DNA of 64,000 bases from Microvirga sp. VF16. Its GTDB lineage: Bacteria; Pseudomonadota; Alphaproteobacteria; Rhizobiales; Beijerinckiaceae. The translations under genes were made by a program, and so were the position numbers. The notes under the pieces are model-generated. The model was given only the letters and a program-made list of their open reading frames with translations, did not search any database and was not told where the DNA came from. Location: NCBI RefSeq assembly GCF_016864375.1, contig NZ_CP069354.1:1550001-1614000 (forward strand). Reading direction: 5' to 3'. Below are positions 21,806 to 32,634 of this stretch, piece by piece (the stretch's first letter is position 1; each line of letters starts with the position of its first letter).

Positions 21806-23577
21806 GCCTCGTGTTGCAAGAGCCCCAAACCGAATGGCAGGGTAAGAAACCCATACAGAAACGTGGTGTGCTCGGTCACGCCCGCGAGCTGTTTCGTCTG
21901 CGCCACGACAAGAGCACATCACGCGTTGGCCTCGCGGCAGCCTGCTTCGTCGGATTGTTCAGTCTCATTGGCGGACGCCTCGTCTACCTTGCCGTCACGA
22001 GCGAGAACACCAGCGAGGTGCGCCGCGTCGCGTCTTCCGAGATTTCCGCTGCGCGTCCCGATATCGTCGACCGCAACGGCGAGATCCTCGCCACTGACGT
22101 GAAGATGGTCTCCGTCTTCGCCGAGCCGCGCAACATCGTCGATAAGGATGAGGCGGTCGAACTCCTGACCGCCGTTCTGCCCGACCTCGACGCCACGGAT
22201 CTGCGCAACAAGCTCGGCACCAAGAAGGGCTTCGTCTGGGTCAAGCGCGAGATCACACCGCGCCAGCAGGCGGAGGTGCATCGCCTCGGCATTCCCGGCA
22301 TCGGATTCCTGCCGGAGAACAAGCGCGTCTATCCGAATGCGGAGGCGGCTGCGCACGTGCTCGGCTTCGCCAACGTGGACAATGTGGGCATCGCCGGCAT
22401 CGAGAAATACATCGACAGCATGGGCCTGCAGGATCTCAACGGCGCAGGCTTCAACATCTCCGCCGCCGACCTCAAACCCATCCAGTTGTCGCTGGATCTG
22501 CGTGTGCAGCACGCACTTCGTGACGAGCTTGCCAAGGGCATGGCGAAGTTCAAGGCCAAGGCCACCGCCGGCGCTATCCTGGACGTCAACACCGGCGAGA
22601 TCATCGCTCTCGTGTCGCTGCCGGATTACGACCCGAACAACCCGGTCGATGCGCTCGACAAGGACCGAATCAACCGCATCAATGTCGGCGTGTTCGAGAT
22701 GGGATCGACCTTTAAGGCGCTCACCGTCGCGATGGCGCTCGATTCCGGCAAGTACAACATCAATTCGACCTTCGATGCGCGCTCGGGCCTGCGTTACGGC
22801 CGCTTCACCATCGGCGATTATCACCCGACGCGGCGCGTTCTCAGCACGCCAGAAGTGTTCGTGCACTCCTCGAATATTGGCACCGCGCGCATGGCGCTCG
22901 GCATCGGCGTCGAGGGCCACAAGACGTTCCTGCGCAAGATGGGCCAGCTCTCGCGTCTCGAAACCGAGATGCCGGAAAACGCCCTGCCGATCATTCCGCC
23001 GCGCTGGGGCGAACTCAACACCATGACCATCGCCTTCGGCCACGGCCTCGCGGTCGCGCCGCTTCAGGCGCTCATGGCTGTCGGCGCGCTGGTCAATGGC
23101 GGCGTGCTGATCAAGCCGACCGTTCTCAAACGCAACGAGGCCGAAGCGCGCCAGAACGCGCTGCAGGTTCTGAAGCCCGAGACGAGCGAGGCCATGCGCT
23201 ATGTGATGCGCCTCAACGCATCGACTCCGGAAGGCTCGGCGGGCTCCGCCTCCGTCGCAGGCTTCTTCGTCGGCGGCAAGACCGGCACCGCCGAGAAGGT
23301 GATCAACGGCCGCTACGCCAAGAACAAGAACTTCACCACCTTCACCGCCGTCGTTCCGGCCGACAAGCCGAAATACGTGTTCCTCACCATCATGGACGAG
23401 CCGCAGGCGGTGGAAGGCACCTATGGCTTCTCGACCGCAGGCTGGAACGCGGGTCCCGTGACCGGCAACGTGATCGAGCGCGTGGCGCCGCTGCTCGGTG
23501 TTCCGCCGCGCTTCGAGCCGCCGGCACAGCCTTTCCCGCTGATGTCGCGCCTCGGTGCCTGGGGCAGCAACCGATGA
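21802..23577 (+). CDS. ftsI: Peptidoglycan D,D-transpeptidase FtsI (PBP3)
   Basis: This 591-residue class B penicillin-binding protein has a membrane anchor near residues 45-65 (AACFVGLFSLIGGRLVYLAV), a PBP dimerisation domain (about 85-230) and a transpeptidase domain (about 265-575). The active-site motifs are STFK (in EMGSTFKALT), SSN (in VHSSNIGTAR) and KTGT (in VGGKTGTAEK). It crosslinks septal peptidoglycan with FtsW. The start is GTG 21802, overlapping the ftsL stop (GTGA), and the stop overlaps murE. Confidence 0.96.
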   Translation: MSLVLQEPQTEWQGKKPIQKRGVLGHARELFRLRHDKSTSRVGLAAACFVGLFSLIGGRLVYLAVTSENTSEVRRVASSEISAARPDIVDRNGEILATDVKMVSVFAEPRNIVDKDEAVELLTAVLPDLDATDLRNKLGTKKGFVWVKREITPRQQAEVHRLGIPGIGFLPENKRVYPNAEAAAHVLGFANVDNVGIAGIEKYIDSMGLQDLNGAGFNISAADLKPIQLSLDLRVQHALRDELAKGMAKFKAKATAGAILDVNTGEIIALVSLPDYDPNNPVDALDKDRINRINVGVFEMGSTFKALTVAMALDSGKYNINSTFDARSGLRYGRFTIGDYHPTRRVLSTPEVFVHSSNIGTARMALGIGVEGHKTFLRKMGQLSRLETEMPENALPIIPPRWGELNTMTIAFGHGLAVAPLQALMAVGALVNGGVLIKPTVLKRNEAEARQNALQVLKPETSEAMRYVMRLNASTPEGSAGSASVAGFFVGGKTGTAEKVINGRYAKNKNFTTFTAVVPADKPKYVFLTIMDEPQAVEGTYGFSTAGWNAGPVTGNVIERVAPLLGVPPRFEPPAQPFPLMSRLGAWGSNR

Positions 23578-25043
23578 GCGCGCGGACCATGCATCTCGGC
23601 GATCTTGTCGATCTGGCACAGGGGCATGAGCATGCCCCTCTCGTCATTTCGAAGATCGCTTCCGACAGCCGCAAGGTGGAGCAGGGCACCCTGTTCTTCG
23701 CCGTGCCCGGCACGAGGGTGGACGGCATGAGCTTCGTGCCGCAGGCCGTGGCCTCAGGCGCCGTCGCCATTGTCGGTGAGGCGGCGCGTCCGTCGGATCT
23801 CCCGGGCCATATCGCTTATGTTCAGGTGGACGACGTGCGCCGCACGCTGGCTCTCGCCGCCGCACGCTTCTATCCGAGGCAACCGGAGAAGATCGTCGCC
23901 GTCACGGGCACGAGCGGCAAGAGCTCAGTGGCCGATTTCACGCGCCAGTTGTTCGCCCATCTGGGATACAAATCCGCCAGCGTCGGCACGCTTGGCGTGA
24001 TCACCTCGGACGGAAAAGCCTACGGCTCGCTGACAACACCCGATCCGATCTCCCTGCACGAGAGTTTCGATCGCTTAGCGAACGATGGCATCACGCGGCT
24101 TGCGATGGAAGCCTCCTCGCACGGCATCGACCAGCGCCGTCTCGATGGCGTGCATCTCGATGCTGCGGGCTTCACCAATCTCGGCCGCGATCATCTCGAT
24201 TACCACGCGACGACGGAAGCCTATGCGGCGGCGAAGATGCGCCTGTTCGACACGCTTCTGCCGGGCGACGCGCCCGCCATTATCAATGCGGACGGCCCTT
24301 ATGCGGATGTGTTCCTGCAGGGCGTGCGCAATCGCGGCCTGAAGCTTCTCACCACCGGCAGCACGGGCGAGGCGATTCGTCTCGTCGAAGCGCGCGCGGA
24401 AGGCTTCACGCAGGCACTCACCGTTGATGCTTTTGGGAAAACCATCCGAACCACGCTACCTCTTCTCGGCGCCTTCCAGGTCGAGAATGCGCTCGTGGCC
24501 GCAGGCCTTGTACTCGCCGTCGAAAGCGAGAGCAGGGCGGCAGAGGTGTTTGAGGGCTTCCGAACCCTCAAAGGCGTGTCCGGCCGCCTGGAGCAGGTGG
24601 GCGAGGTGGACGGCGCCATCTGCATCGTCGATTACGCGCACAAGCCCGATGCGCTCGCCCATGTGCTCGATGCGCTGCGTCCCTTCGTCAAGGGAAAGCT
24701 GATCTGCGTCCTCGGTTGCGGCGGTGACCGGGATCGGGGAAAGCGTCCGCTCATGGGACGCATTGCCTCCGACAAGGCGGATGTTGTCATCGTCACGGAC
24801 GATAATCCTCGCTCGGAAGACCCGGCCGCAATCCGCGCCGAAGTTCTCAAAGCTGCACCCAGCGCCCGCGAGATCGGGGATCGGGCTCAAGCCATCCGCA
24901 CGGCCGTGAACGAGCTTCGCCAAGGCGATATTCTGGTCGTGGCCGGAAAAGGCCATGAAACCGGCCAAATCATCGGCGACCGGACCCTGCCGTTCTCGGA
25001 CCACGACGAGGTCCGGGCGGCCATTGCGGAGAGGCAGGGATGA
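23574..25043 (+). CDS. murE: UDP-MurNAc-L-Ala-D-Glu:meso-diaminopimelate ligase MurE
   Basis: This 489-residue Mur ligase adds the third stem residue in the cytoplasm. The ATP loop reads VTGTSGKSSVADF near residue 110; serine replaces the more usual Asn and Thr of GTNGKTT. EASSHGIDQRRL, the carbamylated-lysine region and VDYAHKPDAL follow. VTDDNPRSEDP is the DNPR motif that marks specificity for meso-diaminopimelate rather than lysine, as expected for a Gram-negative organism. It overlaps ftsI and murF by 4 bases. Confidence 0.96.
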   Translation: MSARTMHLGDLVDLAQGHEHAPLVISKIASDSRKVEQGTLFFAVPGTRVDGMSFVPQAVASGAVAIVGEAARPSDLPGHIAYVQVDDVRRTLALAAARFYPRQPEKIVAVTGTSGKSSVADFTRQLFAHLGYKSASVGTLGVITSDGKAYGSLTTPDPISLHESFDRLANDGITRLAMEASSHGIDQRRLDGVHLDAAGFTNLGRDHLDYHATTEAYAAAKMRLFDTLLPGDAPAIINADGPYADVFLQGVRNRGLKLLTTGSTGEAIRLVEARAEGFTQALTVDAFGKTIRTTLPLLGAFQVENALVAAGLVLAVESESRAAEVFEGFRTLKGVSGRLEQVGEVDGAICIVDYAHKPDALAHVLDALRPFVKGKLICVLGCGGDRDRGKRPLMGRIASDKADVVIVTDDNPRSEDPAAIRAEVLKAAPSAREIGDRAQAIRTAVNELRQGDILVVAGKGHETGQIIGDRTLPFSDHDEVRAAIAERQG

Positions 25044-26473
25044 ATTCGCCCCTTTGGACAAAAGATGAGATTGCAGCCGCCACCGGCGCCCGCATCGGCG
25101 CCGGCTTCGCGAAAGGCACAGGCGCGTCCATCGATACGCGCACGCTGGAGCCGGGCGATCTCTATTTCGCCATCAAGGGCGACGTTCATGACGGGCACGA
25201 TTTCGTGCGGGCCGCGCTGGATAAAGGCGCATCTGCCGCCGTCGTGTCAGAGGAAAAGGCTCCTGCCTTTCAAGGCTCCGACAGGCTCATCGTCGTGCCG
25301 GATGTGCTCGAGGCCATGCGCCAGATGGGCCGTGCCGCGCGCAAGCGCACCGATGCGAAGATCGTCGCGATCACCGGCTCCGTCGGCAAGACCGGCACGA
25401 AGGAGGCCATGCGCCTTGCATTGTCGCGCGAAGGCGCGACGCATGCCTCGGTCGCGTCCTACAACAATCACTGGGGCGTGCCGCTGACGCTGGCCCGGAT
25501 GCCGCGCGAGACCACCTTCGGCGTGTTCGAGATCGGCATGAACCATGCCTACGAGATCATGCCGCTGACCGGCATGGTGCGTCCGCATGTGGCCGTGATC
25601 ACCACCATCGAGCCGGTCCATATCGAGTTCTTTCCCTCGCTCTGGGGCATCGCCGATGCCAAGGGCGAGATCTTTTCCGGCCTTGAGCCCGGCGGCACGG
25701 CGGTGATCAGCCGCGACAACGCCTATTTCGAGCGCATGCGTGCCCATGCCTCTGCATCCGCGGCGGGCCGTGTGATCACCTTCGGCGAGCACGAGGCGGC
25801 GGATATCCGCGCTCACCGCATCATCGTGAAGCCCGATCATTCCGTGGTCGATGCCACGATCTTCGGTCAGCCCCTGACCTACAGGATCGGCACGGCCGGC
25901 CGGCACATCGCGCTCAATTCCTTAAGCGTGCTCGCAGCCTCCCACGCACTCGGCGCCGATCTCGCGCTGGTGGCGCTCTCCTTCGCGGAGCTGAAGCCGC
26001 CGGTCGGGCGCGGCGAGCGGACCATGCTTACCATCGGCGACGGTGAGGCGCTTCTGATCGACGAGAGCTACAATGCCAATCCGGCCTCCATGCGCGCGGC
26101 ACTCGCCAATCTCGGCGCCGTCGAACTCGGCCGCGGCGCGCGGCGCATCGCCGTTCTCGGCGACATGAAGGAATTGGGCGAAACGGGCCCGCGCCTGCAT
26201 GCGGAGCTCGCGGAAGCCATCGAGGCCAACAAGATCGACCTGCTGTTTGCCGGCGGTCCCCTCATGAAAAATCTCGTCGATGCTTTGCCGAAGGCGAAGA
26301 TCGCAGTCCACGCGGATACCTCCGCCGAACTGGTCGATGAGGTCTGCGCGGCTGTGCGTCCAGGTGATGCCGTCACCGTCAAGGGCTCGCTCAGCATGAA
26401 GATGGCCTTGATTGTCAAAGCCTTGAAAGAACGTTACGGCGCGAGCCCGACCGCCCACGCGCTGAAAGGATGA
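25040..26473 (+). CDS. murF: UDP-MurNAc-tripeptide:D-Ala-D-Ala ligase MurF
   Basis: This 477-residue protein has three Mur-ligase domains. The N-terminal domain contains SIDTRTLEPGDLYFAI, the ATP loop is ITGSVGKTGTKEAM near residue 112, VASYNNHWGVPLTLA and FEIGMNHAYEI are MurF-typical, and DESYNANPASM near 340 is the signature of the C-terminal part. It adds D-Ala-D-Ala to complete the UDP-MurNAc-pentapeptide. ATG 25040 overlaps the murE stop, and mraY begins 3 bases after its stop. Confidence 0.95.
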   Translation: MNSPLWTKDEIAAATGARIGAGFAKGTGASIDTRTLEPGDLYFAIKGDVHDGHDFVRAALDKGASAAVVSEEKAPAFQGSDRLIVVPDVLEAMRQMGRAARKRTDAKIVAITGSVGKTGTKEAMRLALSREGATHASVASYNNHWGVPLTLARMPRETTFGVFEIGMNHAYEIMPLTGMVRPHVAVITTIEPVHIEFFPSLWGIADAKGEIFSGLEPGGTAVISRDNAYFERMRAHASASAAGRVITFGEHEAADIRAHRIIVKPDHSVVDATIFGQPLTYRIGTAGRHIALNSLSVLAASHALGADLALVALSFAELKPPVGRGERTMLTIGDGEALLIDESYNANPASMRAALANLGAVELGRGARRIAVLGDMKELGETGPRLHAELAEAIEANKIDLLFAGGPLMKNLVDALPKAKIAVHADTSAELVDEVCAAVRPGDAVTVKGSLSMKMALIVKALKERYGASPTAHALKG

Positions 26474-26476
26474 TCG

Positions 26477-27562
26477 ATGTTCACCTGGTTGGCTGAGCTC
26501 AGCCCTTACTTCAGCCCCCTCAACGTCTTCCGCTACATCACGTTCCGCACTGGCGGCGCGACCGCGACCGCCATGCTGATCGTCTTCCTGTTCGGCCCGT
26601 GGATGATCTCGCTCCTGCGTCTGCGCCAGGGCAAGGGCCAGCCGATCCGCGAGGATGGGCCGCAATCGCACCTGCTGACGAAGCGTGGTACGCCGACCAT
26701 GGGCGGATTGATGATCCTCGCGGGTGTGCTGATCTCGACCCTACTCTGGGCGAACCTTGAAAACCATTATGTCTGGATCGTGCTGTTCGTCACCGTGGGC
26801 TTCGGCGCCATCGGCTTCTATGACGATTATCTCAAAGTCACGAAGCAGTCGCACAAGGGCTTTTCCGGCCGCTCGCGCCTTGCCATCGAAGCGCTGATCG
26901 CAGCCCTTGCCTGCATCGCGATTTCCTATATGGCGACGCCCGGCCTTGCCAACAAACTGGCATTGCCGTTCTCGAAGGACCTGATCTTCAACCTCGGCTG
27001 GTTCTACATCGTCTTCGCCGGTTTCGTGATCGTCGGCGCAGGCAATGCGGTGAACATCACCGACGGTCTCGACGGCCTTGCCATCGTGCCGGTGATGATC
27101 GCGGCAGGCACCTTCGGCTTCATTGCCTACCTGTCCGGTAACGCGGTGTTCTCCAACTACCTGCAGATCCATTTCATCCCCGGCACCGGCGAGTTGGCAG
27201 TGCTCTGCGGCGCGCTCATCGGCGCGGGGTTGGGCTTCCTCTGGTTCAATGCGCCGCCGGCCCAGATCTTCATGGGCGATACGGGCTCGCTGGCGCTCGG
27301 CGGCATGATCGGCACCATCGCGGTCGCGGCCAAGCACGAGATCGTGCTCGCCATCGTCGGCGGCCTCTTCGTGCTGGAGATCATGTCCGTCATCATCCAG
27401 GTCACGTCGTTCAAGCTCACGGGCAAGCGCGTCTTCAAGATGGCGCCGATCCACCATCATTTCGAGCAGCTGGGCTGGACCGAGCCGCAGGTGGTGATCC
27501 GCTTCTGGATCATCGCCGTCGTGCTCGCGCTCACCGGCCTCGCCACCCTCAAGCTGCGGTAA
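26477..27562 (+). CDS. mraY: Phospho-MurNAc-pentapeptide transferase MraY
   Basis: This 361-residue polytopic membrane enzyme, probably with 10 helices, transfers phospho-MurNAc-pentapeptide to undecaprenyl phosphate to form lipid I. Signatures include [26 protein letters not shown] (with the DD motif), [23 protein letters not shown] and [13 protein letters not shown], which carries the catalytic His cluster. Length equals that of E. coli MraY (360). It is tightly packed between murF and murD. Confidence 0.97.
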   Translation: MFTWLAELSPYFSPLNVFRYITFRTGGATATAMLIVFLFGPWMISLLRLRQGKGQPIREDGPQSHLLTKRGTPTMGGLMILAGVLISTLLWANLENHYVWIVLFVTVGFGAIGFYDDYLKVTKQSHKGFSGRSRLAIEALIAALACIAISYMATPGLANKLALPFSKDLIFNLGWFYIVFAGFVIVGAGNAVNITDGLDGLAIVPVMIAAGTFGFIAYLSGNAVFSNYLQIHFIPGTGELAVLCGALIGAGLGFLWFNAPPAQIFMGDTGSLALGGMIGTIAVAAKHEIVLAIVGGLFVLEIMSVIIQVTSFKLTGKRVFKMAPIHHHFEQLGWTEPQVVIRFWIIAVVLALTGLATLKLR

Positions 27563-27567
27563 GACGC

Positions 27568-28959
27568 ATGATCCCCGTCACCACCTTCGCTGGCAGAACG
27601 GTCGCGCTCTTCGGCCTCGGCGGCTCGGGGCTCGCGACAGCGCTTGCCCTGAAGGAGGGCGGGGCGCATGTGATCGCCTGCGACGACAACCCGGCAAAGA
27701 TGGCCGAGGCCAACGCGAAGGGCATCGAGACCGCCGACCTGCGCAAGGCCGACTGGTCGCGCTTCTCATCCCTCATCCTCTCGCCGGGCGTGCCGCTGAC
27801 CCATCCCGAGCCGCACTGGTCGGCGACGCTGGCGAGGCAAGCCGGTGTCGAGATCATCGGCGACATCGAGCTGTTCTGCCGCGAGCGGGCGAAAATCGCA
27901 CCGAACGCACCCTTCGTGGCCATCACCGGCACGAACGGCAAGTCCACCACAACGGCGCTGATCGCGCATATCCTGCGCGAGGCCGGCCGCGACGTGCAGA
28001 TGGGCGGCAATATCGGCACCGCGATCCTGTCGCTCGAGCCGCCGTCGGACAGCCGCATCCACGTGGTCGAGTGCTCCTCGTTCCAGATCGACCTCGCGCC
28101 GTCGCTTAGCGCCACGATTGGCGTTCATCTCAACCTGTCGCCGGATCACATCGACCGGCACGGGACGATGGCGCTCTATGCGGCGATCAAGGAGCGTCTG
28201 GTGGCGAAGGCGGGGCTTGCCGTCATCGGGGTTGATGATCCGACGAGCCGCGCGATTGCGGATACCTGCGAAGGCACTGGCGTCAACGTTGCCCGCGTCT
28301 CGGTCGAGCCGTTAAGCGGGAAGGGCGTCTTTGCGGACGGTGAAACGCTTGTCGGCGTGACGGATTCCGACGCTGCTCCCATCGCCAATCTGTCGGGCAT
28401 CGGTTCTCTGCGCGGTGCACACAATGCGCAGAACGCCGCTGCGGCAGTCGCGGTCGCTTTGGCGTTGAATGTTTCTCCGGAGCAGATCCGCTCCGGCCTG
28501 CAGACCTTCCCTGGCCTGCCGCATCGCATGGAGGAGGTCGGCCGCATCGGATCGACCCTTTTCATCAACGACTCGAAGGCCACCAACGCGGATTCCACCG
28601 AGAAGGCGCTGAAGTCCTTCGACGACATTTTCTGGATCCTCGGCGGCAAGGCGAAGGAAGGCGGCATCGAGCCGCTGAGAGCCTACTTCCCGAGGATCCG
28701 CAAGGCCTATCTCATCGGCGCGGCCGCGGATGAATTTGCCGGGACGCTCGGCAGCGACGTTCCCCATGTCCAGAGCGGCACTCTCGATAAGGCTGTGGCA
28801 CAGGCGGCAGCGGATGCCCAGGCGCTGGGCAGCTCCGCCGTCGTGCTGCTGTCGCCGACCTGCGCGTCCTACGATCAATTTCCGAATTACGAAGTGCGCG
28901 GAAATCATTTCCGCGATCTGGTCCGGGCGTTACCCGGCATCGAAGCCAAGGGGGCTTAG
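27568..28959 (+). CDS. murD: UDP-MurNAc-L-alanine:D-glutamate ligase MurD
   Basis: This 463-residue Mur ligase adds D-Glu in the cytoplasm. The N-terminal Rossmann-like domain begins with [17 protein letters not shown]. The ATP loop is [13 protein letters not shown] near residue 120. [12 protein letters not shown] is a MurD-typical motif, followed by [14 protein letters not shown] and [11 protein letters not shown]. The C-terminal [19 protein letters not shown] is also diagnostic. The start lies 5 bases after mraY and the stop 2 bases before ftsW. Confidence 0.96.
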   Translation: MIPVTTFAGRTVALFGLGGSGLATALALKEGGAHVIACDDNPAKMAEANAKGIETADLRKADWSRFSSLILSPGVPLTHPEPHWSATLARQAGVEIIGDIELFCRERAKIAPNAPFVAITGTNGKSTTTALIAHILREAGRDVQMGGNIGTAILSLEPPSDSRIHVVECSSFQIDLAPSLSATIGVHLNLSPDHIDRHGTMALYAAIKERLVAKAGLAVIGVDDPTSRAIADTCEGTGVNVARVSVEPLSGKGVFADGETLVGVTDSDAAPIANLSGIGSLRGAHNAQNAAAAVAVALALNVSPEQIRSGLQTFPGLPHRMEEVGRIGSTLFINDSKATNADSTEKALKSFDDIFWILGGKAKEGGIEPLRAYFPRIRKAYLIGAAADEFAGTLGSDVPHVQSGTLDKAVAQAAADAQALGSSAVVLLSPTCASYDQFPNYEVRGNHFRDLVRALPGIEAKGA

Positions 28960-28961
28960 AC

Positions 28962-30104
28962 ATGGTGTCACGTGCGGAACGCTCGGCCTTCGGCGATTGG
29001 TGGTGGACTGTCGATCGCCTGCTCCTCGCAGGTCTCGCCATCCTCATGCTGGCGGGCCTCGTCTTCCTCATGGCGGGCGGCCCGCCTGTCGCAGAGCGGC
29101 TCGGCCTCTCCACCTTCCACTTCGTGAACCGGCAGGTGATGTTCCTCATCCCGGCGCTCGCGATCATGATCCCTGTCTCGTTCCTGTCGCTTCGCCACAT
29201 CCGGCGTCTGGCGCTGCTGGTCTATGCGGTCGGCATGGTGTTGATCCTGCTGGCGTTCCAATACGGTCCCGAGATCAAGGGTGCGCATCGCTGGATCATG
29301 ATCGGCCCGCTCGGCTTGCAGCCCTCCGAATTCGTGAAGCCCGCTTTCGTGGTACTCTCCGCCTGGGCCTTCTCGGAAGGCGCGCGGCGCAAGGACGTAC
29401 CGGGCACCCTGCTGGCTTTCCTGCTTCTGCCCGCCACCATCATCCCGCTCATCCTCCAGCCTGATTTCGGCCAGACCATGCTCGTCACCATCGTCTGGTG
29501 CGGCCTGTTCTTCATCGCGGGCCTGCACTGGTTCTGGGTGATGGGTCTCGGCGGCGCCGGGCTTGTCGGCATCGTGGCGGCCTATGAATTCCTGCCGCAC
29601 GTGCGCGCCCGCATCGAGCGCTTCCTCGACAAGGATTCCGGCGATACCTTCCAGGTCGACACGGCGATGGAATCCTTCTCCCGCGGCGGCTGGCTCGGGC
29701 GCGGTCCGGGCGAGGGCACGGTCAAGCGCATCCTGCCCGATGCGCATACCGACTTCATCTTCGCGGTGACGGCCGAGGAATTCGGCATCGTCGTCTGCAT
29801 CGTGCTGCTCATGGTCTTCGCCTTCATCGTGCTGCGCGGCCTGACGCTCGCGCGGCGCAGCGAGGATACGTTCTGCCGCCTCGCGGCCACGGGCCTCATC
29901 TTCATGTTCGGCCTGCAGGCCTGCATCAACATGATGGTGAACGTGCATCTCATGCCGGCCAAGGGCATGACGCTGCCCTTCATCTCCTATGGCGGCTCGT
30001 CGCTGCTCTCGCTCGCTCTCGGCATGGGCTTCCTCATCGCGCTCACGCGGCGGCGCCCGCGCGCCGAGATGATGGACCACTACAATCAGGATCGGGCGCA
30101 TTGA
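28962..30104 (+). CDS. ftsW: SEDS peptidoglycan glycosyltransferase FtsW
   Basis: This 380-residue membrane protein, about 10 helices, belongs to the SEDS family. It polymerises septal glycan strands from lipid II together with FtsI. Motifs include GAHRWIMIGPLGLQPSEFVK, LILQPDFGQTM (with the catalytic Asp), ESFSRGGWLGRGPGEGTVK, LPDAHTDFIFAVTAEEFG and LPFISYGGSSLLSLALGMG. The stop overlaps the murG start (TGATG). Confidence 0.96.
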   Translation: MVSRAERSAFGDWWWTVDRLLLAGLAILMLAGLVFLMAGGPPVAERLGLSTFHFVNRQVMFLIPALAIMIPVSFLSLRHIRRLALLVYAVGMVLILLAFQYGPEIKGAHRWIMIGPLGLQPSEFVKPAFVVLSAWAFSEGARRKDVPGTLLAFLLLPATIIPLILQPDFGQTMLVTIVWCGLFFIAGLHWFWVMGLGGAGLVGIVAAYEFLPHVRARIERFLDKDSGDTFQVDTAMESFSRGGWLGRGPGEGTVKRILPDAHTDFIFAVTAEEFGIVVCIVLLMVFAFIVLRGLTLARRSEDTFCRLAATGLIFMFGLQACINMMVNVHLMPAKGMTLPFISYGGSSLLSLALGMGFLIALTRRRPRAEMMDHYNQDRAH

Positions 30105-31222
30105 TGAGCGCTCCTCTCATTCTCCTGACCGCCGGCGGCACTGGCGGTCATCTGTTTCCGGCCGAAGCGCTCGCCAATGCCTTGAAGGCCTCCGGCGCCA
30201 AGGTGGCGCTCGCCACCGACAAGCGTGCCAACGCCTATGCGGGTTCGTTCCCGGCCGACGAGATCGTCGAAATTCCCTCCGCTACTCCGTCCGGCCGCTC
30301 GCTACCGCAGATGGCGAAGGCCGCGCTGCTGCTGGGGCGGGGAACATTGAAATCGGCTTCTCTCATTCGGCAGATGAAGCCCGATGTCGTCGCCGGCTTC
30401 GGCGGCTATCCCACCGTGCCGCCGGTTCTGGCCGCATCCTTCCTCAAGGTGCCGACAGTGATCCACGAGGCGAACGGCGTAATGGGCCGCGCTAACCGCC
30501 TGCTCGCCCGCCGCGCCAGCGTGATCGCCACGGGCTTCGCCGACATCAAGGGCGTTCCGGCGAATGTGCCGGGCAAACTCGTCCACACGGGCAACCCGAT
30601 CCGTCCCGCGGTTCTGGAGGCGGCGAAGCATCCCTATGCGAGCCTGGAGCCCAACGGAAAACTCCGCCTCCTCGTGGTCGGTGGCAGCCAGGGCGCGCGG
30701 GTGATGAGCGATGTAGTGCCGCCCGCAATCGAACTGCTTCCACCGGATCTGCGCTCACGTCTCGGCGTCACGCAGCAGGCAAGGGGCGAGGATCTGGAGC
30801 GCGTGCGCGAGCATTACCGGAATCTCGATGTGGAATTCGAGGCGGAGCCCTTCTTCAAGGACCTGCCGCAAAGACTGGCCCAGGCCCATCTCGTGGTCTC
30901 GCGGTCGGGCGCCTCGACGGTGGCGGAACTGGCGGTGATCGGCCGTCCCTCGATCCTCGTGCCCCTGCCGGGCTCTCTCGATCAGGACCAGGCGGCCAAC
31001 GCCAAAACCCTTGGAGATTTGGGCGCTGCCATCGTTTGTCCGCAATCGGACTTCACCCCTGAGCGTCTGGCAAACGAAATTCAGCTCTTTTTTCAAGAGC
31101 CTGACCGCTTGACCAAAGCCGCCGCCGCTGCACATAGCGCCAGGATCACGGATGCGGCGGAACGTCTGGCGCAAGCCGTTCTTACCCTCATTCCTTCGAA
31201 CAATAACGGAAAAAAACCATGA
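30104..31222 (+). CDS. murG: UDP-GlcNAc:lipid I GlcNAc transferase MurG
   Basis: This 372-residue GT28 glycosyltransferase makes lipid II on the inner face of the membrane. The N-terminal glycine loop is [28 protein letters not shown] lies in the acceptor domain, [15 protein letters not shown] near residue 190 is the second glycine loop, and [24 protein letters not shown] is the UDP-GlcNAc-binding segment. I used ATG 30104; a TTG one codon upstream is also in frame. The stop overlaps murC by 4 bases. Confidence 0.96.
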   Translation: MSAPLILLTAGGTGGHLFPAEALANALKASGAKVALATDKRANAYAGSFPADEIVEIPSATPSGRSLPQMAKAALLLGRGTLKSASLIRQMKPDVVAGFGGYPTVPPVLAASFLKVPTVIHEANGVMGRANRLLARRASVIATGFADIKGVPANVPGKLVHTGNPIRPAVLEAAKHPYASLEPNGKLRLLVVGGSQGARVMSDVVPPAIELLPPDLRSRLGVTQQARGEDLERVREHYRNLDVEFEAEPFFKDLPQRLAQAHLVVSRSGASTVAELAVIGRPSILVPLPGSLDQDQAANAKTLGDLGAAIVCPQSDFTPERLANEIQLFFQEPDRLTKAAAAAHSARITDAAERLAQAVLTLIPSNNNGKKP

Positions 31223-32634
31223 AACTGCCGCCGAAGCTTGGTCCCATTCACTTCATCGGCATCGGCGGGATCGGCATGTCGGGCATCGCCGAGGTCATGC
31301 ACAATCTGGGCTACACGGTGCAGGGCTCGGACGCCGCCGACAATTACAACGTCCGGCGCCTCAACGATAAGGGCATCAAGACCTTCATCGGCCACAAGGC
31401 CGAGAATGTGGACGATGCGGAGATCGTCGTGGTCTCGACCGCTATCAAGCGCGACAACCCAGAGCTGATCGTCGCCCGCGAGAAGCGCCTGCCCGTCGTG
31501 CGCCGCGCCGAGATGCTGGCCGAGCTCATGCGCTTCAAGTCCTGCGTCGCGGTGGCCGGCACCCACGGCAAGACCACCACGACGTCGCTCGTCGCCACGT
31601 TGCTCGATGCGGGCGGGCTCGATCCGACTGTCATCAATGGCGGCATCATCAATGCCTACGGCACCAATGCCCGCATGGGCGATGGCCAGTGGATGGTGGT
31701 GGAGGCGGACGAATCCGACGGCACCTTCCTGAAGCTGCCGGCGGACGTCGCCATCGTCACCAACATCGATGCCGAGCATCTCGACCATTTCGGCACGTAC
31801 GACGCGATCAAGGACGCGTTCCATTCCTTCATCAACTCGATCCCGTTCTACGGTTTCGCGGTGATGTGCATCGACCATCCGACCGTGCAGGATCTCGTGG
31901 GTCGCATCGAGGACCGGCGCATCATCACTTATGGCGAGAACCCGCAGGCGGACGTGCGCATCATGGATGTCGATCCGCGCGGCGGACAGACCAAGTTCCG
32001 TGTCATGATCCGCGACCGCCGTCCGGGTTTCCGTCTCGAGCTGGAAGACCTCGTGCTGCCGATGCCGGGCGCCCATAACGCGCTCAACGCAACCGCCGCC
32101 ATTGCCGTCGCGCACGAGCTCGGCGTCTCGCCCGATGCGATCCGCAAGGCACTTGCCGGCTTCGGCGGCGTGAAGCGCCGCTTCACCCGCACCGGCGACT
32201 GGAACGGCATCACCGTGTTCGACGATTACGGCCACCATCCCATCGAGATCGCAGCGGTGCTGAAAGCCGCGCGCGCCGCGACGGACGGACAGGTGATCGC
32301 CGTGGTGCAGCCGCACCGCTATTCGCGCCTGTCGTCCCTGTTCGACCAGTTCTGCACCTGCTTCAACGATGCGGATGCGGTCATCGTCGCGCCGGTCTAT
32401 GCCGCTGGCGAGCAGCCGATCCCGGGCGCCGACCGCGACGGCCTCGTGTCGGGCCTGAAGGCGCGCGGCCATCGCAACGTGATGGCGCTCGAAAAGTCGG
32501 AGGACCTCGCAGGCCTCGTGAAGGGCATAGCGCAGCCGGGTGACTACGTGATCTGCCTCGGCGCCGGCAACATCACCCAATGGGCCTACGCGCTGCCGGG
32601 CGAGCTCGAGCATCTGGGCGAGAAGGCTGCCTGA
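31219..32634 (+). CDS. murC: UDP-MurNAc:L-alanine ligase MurC
   Basis: This 471-residue protein catalyses the first amino-acid addition to UDP-MurNAc. [22 protein letters not shown] at the N terminus is the Rossmann glycine motif of Mur[16 protein letters not shown] near residue 113 is the ATP loop. [25 protein letters not shown] and VQPHRYSRL follow in the usual order. ATG 31219 overlaps murG, and the stop overlaps murB by one base (TGATG). Confidence 0.97.
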   Translation: MKLPPKLGPIHFIGIGGIGMSGIAEVMHNLGYTVQGSDAADNYNVRRLNDKGIKTFIGHKAENVDDAEIVVVSTAIKRDNPELIVAREKRLPVVRRAEMLAELMRFKSCVAVAGTHGKTTTTSLVATLLDAGGLDPTVINGGIINAYGTNARMGDGQWMVVEADESDGTFLKLPADVAIVTNIDAEHLDHFGTYDAIKDAFHSFINSIPFYGFAVMCIDHPTVQDLVGRIEDRRIITYGENPQADVRIMDVDPRGGQTKFRVMIRDRRPGFRLELEDLVLPMPGAHNALNATAAIAVAHELGVSPDAIRKALAGFGGVKRRFTRTGDWNGITVFDDYGHHPIEIAAVLKAARAATDGQVIAVVQPHRYSRLSSLFDQFCTCFNDADAVIVAPVYAAGEQPIPGADRDGLVSGLKARGHRNVMALEKSEDLAGLVKGIAQPGDYVICLGAGNITQWAYALPGELEHLGEKAA

